Part shown: positions 5,983 through 9,515 of the stretch, in pieces
How positions within the stretch are numbered: position 1 is the first letter of the stretch
Layout: each line of letters starts with the position of its first letter
Notes under the pieces: model-generated
What the model was told of the DNA's origin: nothing
Database searches by the model: none
What the model saw: the letters and a program-made list of their open reading frames with translations, nothing else
Made by a program: the position numbers and the translations under genes
Assembly (NCBI GenBank): GCA_009726075.1
Contig: WLND01000033.1
Location: 1-9,515, forward strand
Reading direction: 5' to 3'
Length of the DNA stretch: 9,515 nucleotides
From: Actinomycetota bacterium
GTDB taxonomy: Bacteria; Actinomycetota; Actinomycetes; S36-B12

Positions 5983-7574
5983 CAGAACCGGTCGGCGGGC
6001 TGGTACTGGCCCCAGACATCGCGAAGTGCGTCGGAGACCTCGCCGACGGTGGCCTTCGCTCGCAGGGCATCGCGCATCGGGTAGAGCAGGTTCTCGTCGC
6101 CCTTGGCCGTGTCGCGAATGAGCTGTAGGAGCCGGGTCACCTCGGCCCCGTCACGCTCAGCGCGCAGCTTGACCAGCCGCGCACCCTGCTCCTGCTCGAT
6201 CAGCGGGTTCACGCGAAGGGGCTCGTAGTGCTCGTGCTCGTCGACCGTGAACTTGTTCATGCCGACCACGATGCGCTCGCCGCTGTCGATCTGCTTGGTG
6301 ATCTCATAGGCAGACCGCTCGATCTCGGCCTTCTGGAACCCCTGCTCGATCGCGGCTACGGCTCCGCCCATCTCGGTGATGCGCGCGATGAGCTCGAGCG
6401 CCGCCCTCTCGATATCGTCGGTCATCGACTCGACGACATACGAGCCGGCGAACGGGTCGACCGTTGCGCAGACATCGGTCTCAAAGGCGAGCACCTGCTG
6501 GGTCCGCAGGGCCAGCCGTGCAGCCTTCTGCGACGGCAGGGCGATGGCCTCGTCGAATGAATTGGTGTGCAGTGACTGCGTGCCACCGAGCACGGCCGCC
6601 AGGCCCTGCACCGCGACCCGCACGAGGTTGACCTCAGGCTGCTGGGCAGTGAGCTGGACGCCGGCGGTCTGAGTATGGAACCGCAGCATCCACGACTTCG
6701 GGTTCTTCGCGCCGAACTGCTCGCGCATGATGTGCGCCCACATCCGGCGGGCCGCCCTGAACTTCGCGACCTCCTCGAGAATCGTGGTTCGCGAGACGAA
6801 GAAGAAGGCGAGCCGAGGCGCGAACTCGTCGACGTCCTGCCCTGAATCAACCGCCGCCTGCACATAGGCGATGCCATCGGCGAGGGTGAACGCGATCTCC
6901 TGAACGGGCGTAGCACCGGCCTCGGCCATGTGGTACCCGGAGATCGAGATCGTGTTCCAGCGCGGAATCTCGTTGCGGCAGTAAGTGAAGATATCGGTGA
7001 TGAGCCGAAGCGACTGAGCCGGCGGGTAGATATAGGTACCCCGCGCGATGTACTCCTTGAGCACATCGTTCTGAATCGTGCCGTTCAGCTGGTCGGCGGA
7101 GATGCCCTGCTCCTCGGCGACCAACTGGTAGAGGAGCAACAGCACTGCCGCCGGTGCATTGATGGTCATCGAGGTCGAGACCTGATCCAGCGGGATCTGG
7201 GCGAACAGGATGCGCATGTCGTCAATGGAGTCGATCGCAACGCCGACCTTGCCGACCTCACCGTGCGCGAGCGGGTGGTCGGAGTCGTAGCCCATCTGGG
7301 TCGGCAGGTCGAAGGCCACCGACAGTCCGGTGGTGCCGGCGGCGAGCAACTGGCGGTAGCGCTCGTTGCTCTCTACCGCCGTGCCGAAGCCCGCGTACTG
7401 CCGCATCGTCCAGGGACGACCCGTATACATCGACGCGTAGACGCCCCGCGTGTACGGGAACTCCCCCGGCTCGCTGAGCTGAGTCTGAGGATCCCAGCCC
7501 GCGAGCGCCTCCGGACCGTACACAACCGCCAGGGGCAGCCCAGACTCAGTCTGGGCGCCCCCGTCGTCAGTCAC
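5982..7574 (-). CDS. Methylmalonyl-CoA mutase, catalytic (large) subunit without B12-binding domain
   Basis: This 530-residue protein is the TIM-barrel subunit of an adenosylcobalamin-dependent acyl-CoA mutase that converts (R)-methylmalonyl-CoA to succinyl-CoA. Visible motifs are RPWTMRQYAGFGTA (53-66), GLSVAFDLPTQMGYDSDHP (83-101), GTIQNDVLKEYIARGTYIYPP (165-185), SISGYHMAEAG (210-220) and GGTQSLHTNSFDEA (330-343). Tyr60 and Arg178 match Tyr89 and Arg207 of Propionibacterium methylmalonyl-CoA mutase, which hold the substrate carboxylate; Gln168 and His215 match Gln197 and His244. Isobutyryl- and 2-hydroxyisobutyryl-CoA mutases differ at the first two, so the methylmalonyl type is favoured. 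Ala256 replaces Ser285. It ends without the DxHxxG cobalamin domain, so a separate small subunit is needed and is not in the window. I preferred GTG 7572-7574, overlapping sdhB by 8 nt, over TTG at 7635-7637, which would add 21 atypical residues. Confidence 0.9.
   Translation of the reverse strand: MTDDGGAQTESGLPLAVVYGPEALAGWDPQTQLSEPGEFPYTRGVYASMYTGRPWTMRQYAGFGTAVESNERYRQLLAAGTTGLSVAFDLPTQMGYDSDHPLAHGEVGKVGVAIDSIDDMRILFAQIPLDQVSTSMTINAPAAVLLLLYQLVAEEQGISADQLNGTIQNDVLKEYIARGTYIYPPAQSLRLITDIFTYCRNEIPRWNTISISGYHMAEAGATPVQEIAFTLADGIAYVQAAVDSGQDVDEFAPRLAFFFVSRTTILEEVAKFRAARRMWAHIMREQFGAKNPKSWMLRFHTQTAGVQLTAQQPEVNLVRVAVQGLAAVLGGTQSLHTNSFDEAIALPSQKAARLALRTQQVLAFETDVCATVDPFAGSYVVESMTDDIERAALELIARITEMGGAVAAIEQGFQKAEIERSAYEITKQIDSGERIVVGMNKFTVDEHEHYEPLRVNPLIEQEQGARLVKLRAERDGAEVTRLLQLIRDTAKGDENLLYPMRDALRAKATVGEVSDALRDVWGQYQPADRF
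7538..7556. repeat. Near-perfect palindrome at the sdhB/mutase junction
   Basis: GCCCAGACT (7538-7546), one central base, then AGTCTGGGC (7548-7556) form a 19-nt palindrome. As RNA it folds to an 8-bp GC-rich hairpin with a 3-nt loop, beginning 11 nt after the sdhB stop and 18 nt into the mutase reading frame. A complementary partner, CTGAGTCTG at 7479-7487, could compete with it. It could stabilise the sdhB message, slow early mutase translation, or be a DNA-binding site. Confidence 0.45.
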
Positions 7575-8325
7575 CTGCGCCACGAACCCGAATCTTGCTC
7601 CCGAGCCAGCGGATCGGGTCGTACTTGATATCGGCAACGCGCTCCTTGAGCGGAATCAGGGCGTTGTCGGTGATCTTGATGTGCTCGGGGCACACCTCGG
7701 TGCAGCACTTGGTGATGTTGCAGTAGCCGAGACCGAGCTCGTCCTGGGCCATCTTCTGGCGGTCAACGGTGTCGAGCGGGTGCATGTCGAGCTCGGCGAC
7801 GCGCATGAGCACGCGGGGCCCGGCGAAGTTGGTCTTGTTCTCCTCGTGGTCGCGCACCGCGTGGCAGGTGTTCTGGCACAGGAAGCACTCGATGCACTTG
7901 CGGAACTCCTGGCTGCGGGCCACATCCTCCTGAGCCATCCGGTAGTCACCCGGCTTGAGGCCCTTGGGCGGCGTGAACGCCGGCACCTCGCGCGCCTTCT
8001 CGTAGTTGAACGAGACGTCGGTGACGAGGTCGCGAATGACCGGGAACGCGCGCAACGGGGTGACCGTGATCGTGTCGGTCTCCTCGAAGGTGTTCATCCG
8101 GGTCATGCACATCAACCGCGGACGGCCATTGACCTCGACACTGCACGACCCGCACTTGCCAGCCTTGCAGTTCCAGCGAACGGCCAGGTCGGTCGCCTGC
8201 TCGGCCTGGATGCGATGGATAACGTCGAGGACGACCTCGCCCTCGAGCACCTCAACGTCGTAGTCCTTGAGTTCACCGGTGCCATGGGGCCCACGCCAGA
8301 GCCGGAACTTCGCCATGTAGCTCAT
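7567..8325 (-). CDS. sdhB: Succinate dehydrogenase iron-sulfur subunit (Sdh1 type)
   Basis: This 252-residue subunit passes electrons from the flavoprotein to the membrane anchor and quinone. The N-terminal ferredoxin-like domain has the 2Fe-2S ligands Cys53, Cys58, Cys61 and Cys73 in CKAGKCGSC and LMC. The C-terminal domain has CIECFLCQNTC (144-154) and CNITKCCTEVCPEHI (202-216), which supply the ligands of the 4Fe-4S and 3Fe-4S clusters. The fourth Cys of the first motif is followed by His rather than Pro, and CKAGKCGSC departs from the classical CREGICGSC. Both features match the mycobacterial Sdh1 protein as I remember it. ATG 8323-8325 lies 2 nt after the sdhA stop; a second ATG three codons later is possible, but GGGATGG upstream suits the first. 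No cytochrome b or membrane-anchor gene follows; in Sdh1-type operons the anchor is usually upstream of sdhA, which would be outside this window. Confidence 0.96.
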   Translation of the reverse strand: MSYMAKFRLWRGPHGTGELKDYDVEVLEGEVVLDVIHRIQAEQATDLAVRWNCKAGKCGSCSVEVNGRPRLMCMTRMNTFEETDTITVTPLRAFPVIRDLVTDVSFNYEKAREVPAFTPPKGLKPGDYRMAQEDVARSQEFRKCIECFLCQNTCHAVRDHEENKTNFAGPRVLMRVAELDMHPLDTVDRQKMAQDELGLGYCNITKCCTEVCPEHIKITDNALIPLKERVADIKYDPIRWLGSKIRVRGAGD

Positions 8326-8327
8326 GT

Positions 8328-9515
8328 CTACGCCATCCCTACCGAGGTGAGTTCTTCAATGGTCATGTACTTCTTGAGTTCGGCTGCATCGAACAGGCTG
8401 ATGAGCTCCTGCGGAATCTTCGGCAGGGCCTGCTTCGTCACGTCGATCTGGTTATCGCTGATGCGGCAGATCAGGTTCACCTGACGCCATTCGGGGCTCA
8501 TGGCCGGGAAGTCGTTGCGGGTGTGACCGCCACGCGACTCCTCGCGAGCGAGCGCAGCCTTGGCAACGCACTCCGAGACCAGGATCTGCTTGGGCAGGTC
8601 GAGGGCGAGGTGCCATCCCGGGTTGTACTCGCGTCCGCCCATCGCCTTTGCCTTGCCAATGCGAACCTTGAGGCCCTCGATCTTCTCGAGCGCCGCCGTC
8701 ATCTCATCGGCCGTGCGAATGATGCCGACGAGCTCGTTCATGATCGTCTGCAGCTCGTCCTGGATGGTGAAGGGGTTCTCGTCCCGCGTGTCGCTGAACG
8801 GCTCCAGCGCGCGATCCATGGCCACATTGATCTCGGCATCCGAGAGGGTCGGGGCAACGCCCTTCGCCTTCAGGCTGTCGACGTACTCGGCTGCGTAGAG
8901 CCCCGCCCGACGTCCGAAGACCAGGAGGTCAGACAGCGAGTTGCCGCCGAGGCGATTGGATCCGTGCATGCCGCCGGAGGACTCCCCGGCCGCGAAGACG
9001 CCCTTGACGCCGACGAGCTCCTGGGTATCGGGATCGACCTCGACCCCGCCCATGACGTAGTGGCAGGTCGGACCGACCTCCATGGCCTCAAGGGTGATGT
9101 CGACGTCGGCAAGCTCCTTGAACTGATGCCACATCGAGGGCAGCTTCGCCTTGATGACATCGGCCGGCAGGCGCTTGGAGACGTCAAGGAACACGCCACC
9201 GTGGGGCGACCCGCGGCCGGCCTTGACCTCGGCGTTGATCGCGCGAGCGACCTCGTCGCGGGGCAGGAGCTCCGGCGGGCGCTTGTTGTTGTCGGGATCG
9301 GTGTACCAGCGATCGGCCTCCTCCTCCGACTTCGCGTACTGCGCCTTGAAGACGTCGGGGATGTAGTCGAACATGAACCGGCGGCCCTCGGAGTTCGTGA
9401 GGACGCCGCCATCTCCGCGGACAGACTCCGTGACGAGCAGGCCCTTGACGCTCGGGGGCCACACCATGCCGGTCGGGTGGAACTGGATGAACTCCATGTT
9501 GACGAGCGAGCCGCC
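8328..9515 (-). CDS. sdhA: Succinate dehydrogenase flavoprotein subunit, 5' part missing
   Basis: These are the C-terminal 395 residues of the FAD-containing catalytic subunit that oxidises succinate to fumarate. The frame is open through the window edge, so the N-terminal FAD-binding Rossmann segment, roughly 250 residues by comparison with family length, lies outside. Counting from the first visible residue, QFHPTG (11-16) carries a substrate-binding His, LPRDEVARAI (84-93) carries the catalytic proton-shuttle Arg86, CHYVMGGVEV (151-160) carries a second active-site His, and FAAGESSGGMHGSNRLGGNSL (174-194) holds the FAD/dicarboxylate site with Arg188. The rest is the helical capping and C-terminal domain. 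All key residues visible are intact. It stops with TAG 2 nt before sdhB, so the two are co-transcribed. Fumarate reductase activity cannot be excluded from sequence, but the aerobic Sdh1 resemblance favours succinate oxidation. Confidence 0.96.
   Translation of the reverse strand, partial: GGSLVNMEFIQFHPTGMVWPPSVKGLLVTESVRGDGGVLTNSEGRRFMFDYIPDVFKAQYAKSEEEADRWYTDPDNNKRPPELLPRDEVARAINAEVKAGRGSPHGGVFLDVSKRLPADVIKAKLPSMWHQFKELADVDITLEAMEVGPTCHYVMGGVEVDPDTQELVGVKGVFAAGESSGGMHGSNRLGGNSLSDLLVFGRRAGLYAAEYVDSLKAKGVAPTLSDAEINVAMDRALEPFSDTRDENPFTIQDELQTIMNELVGIIRTADEMTAALEKIEGLKVRIGKAKAMGGREYNPGWHLALDLPKQILVSECVAKAALAREESRGGHTRNDFPAMSPEWRQVNLICRISDNQIDVTKQALPKIPQELISLFDAAELKKYMTIEELTSVGMA

Noticed and set aside
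4951..6084. Plus-strand open frame of 377 codons opposite the nucleoside hydrolase
   Set aside because: The strongly conserved hydrolase reading explains this sequence, and the plus-strand product has no visible domain or motif.
5982..7574. Isobutyryl-CoA or 2-hydroxyisobutyryl-CoA mutase as the identity of the mutase
   Set aside because: Those enzymes replace the Tyr89/Arg207 pair (Phe or Ile with Gln). Here Tyr60 and Arg178 are kept, which fits a dicarboxylic acyl-CoA substrate.
7681..8484. Plus-strand open frame of 267 codons opposite sdhB and the end of sdhA
   Set aside because: It spans two well-identified genes on the other strand and has no recognisable features of its own.
1..9515. 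RNA genes, CRISPR arrays, insertion sequences, attachment sites or a defence system
   Set aside because: Coding sequence fills almost the whole window on one strand. The only gaps above 50 bp are 3620-3785 and 4920-5004, and neither holds tandem repeats, tRNA-like folds or transposase ends.

Overview
This window comes from a high-GC actinobacterium. GC looks to be in the low-to-mid 60s by eye. The succinate dehydrogenase iron-sulfur subunit closely resembles the actinobacterial Sdh1 type of mycobacteria, recalled from memory. The binding-protein lipoprotein has a long Ala/Ser/Glu-rich linker typical of this phylum. I cannot name the genus. All eight genes lie on the minus strand, so transcription runs from high to low coordinates. 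Both outer genes are cut by the window edges.

In transcription order, the first block (9515 to 5005) is sdhA (3' part), sdhB, the catalytic subunit of a methylmalonyl-CoA mutase without its B12-binding domain, and an inosine/uridine-type nucleoside hydrolase. The junctions are a 2-nt gap, an 8-nt overlap (on the preferred start) and a 1-nt overlap, so these four read as one transcription unit. The mutase makes succinyl-CoA, which feeds the TCA segment served by succinate dehydrogenase.

An 85-bp gap with an inverted repeat, a weak promoter candidate and a strong Shine-Dalgarno (5004 to 4920) precedes the second block. This block (4919 to 1) is a complete-order nucleoside ABC importer of the BmpA/PnrA (NupNOPQ) class: substrate-binding lipoprotein, double-domain ATPase, and two different permeases. 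The last three genes overlap by 4 nt at each junction. Two tandem stem-loops sit between the lipoprotein gene and the ATPase gene, which probably makes the binding protein more abundant than the membrane parts.

Together the second block imports nucleosides and the hydrolase at the end of the first block splits them into base and ribose. The window is largely ordinary metabolism, and I see no defence system, mobile element, CRISPR array or RNA gene. The points worth a second look are regulatory structures (4938-4963, 3722-3789, 7538-7556), the odd gene company of the mutase, and small deviations in the mutase and hydrolase proteins.
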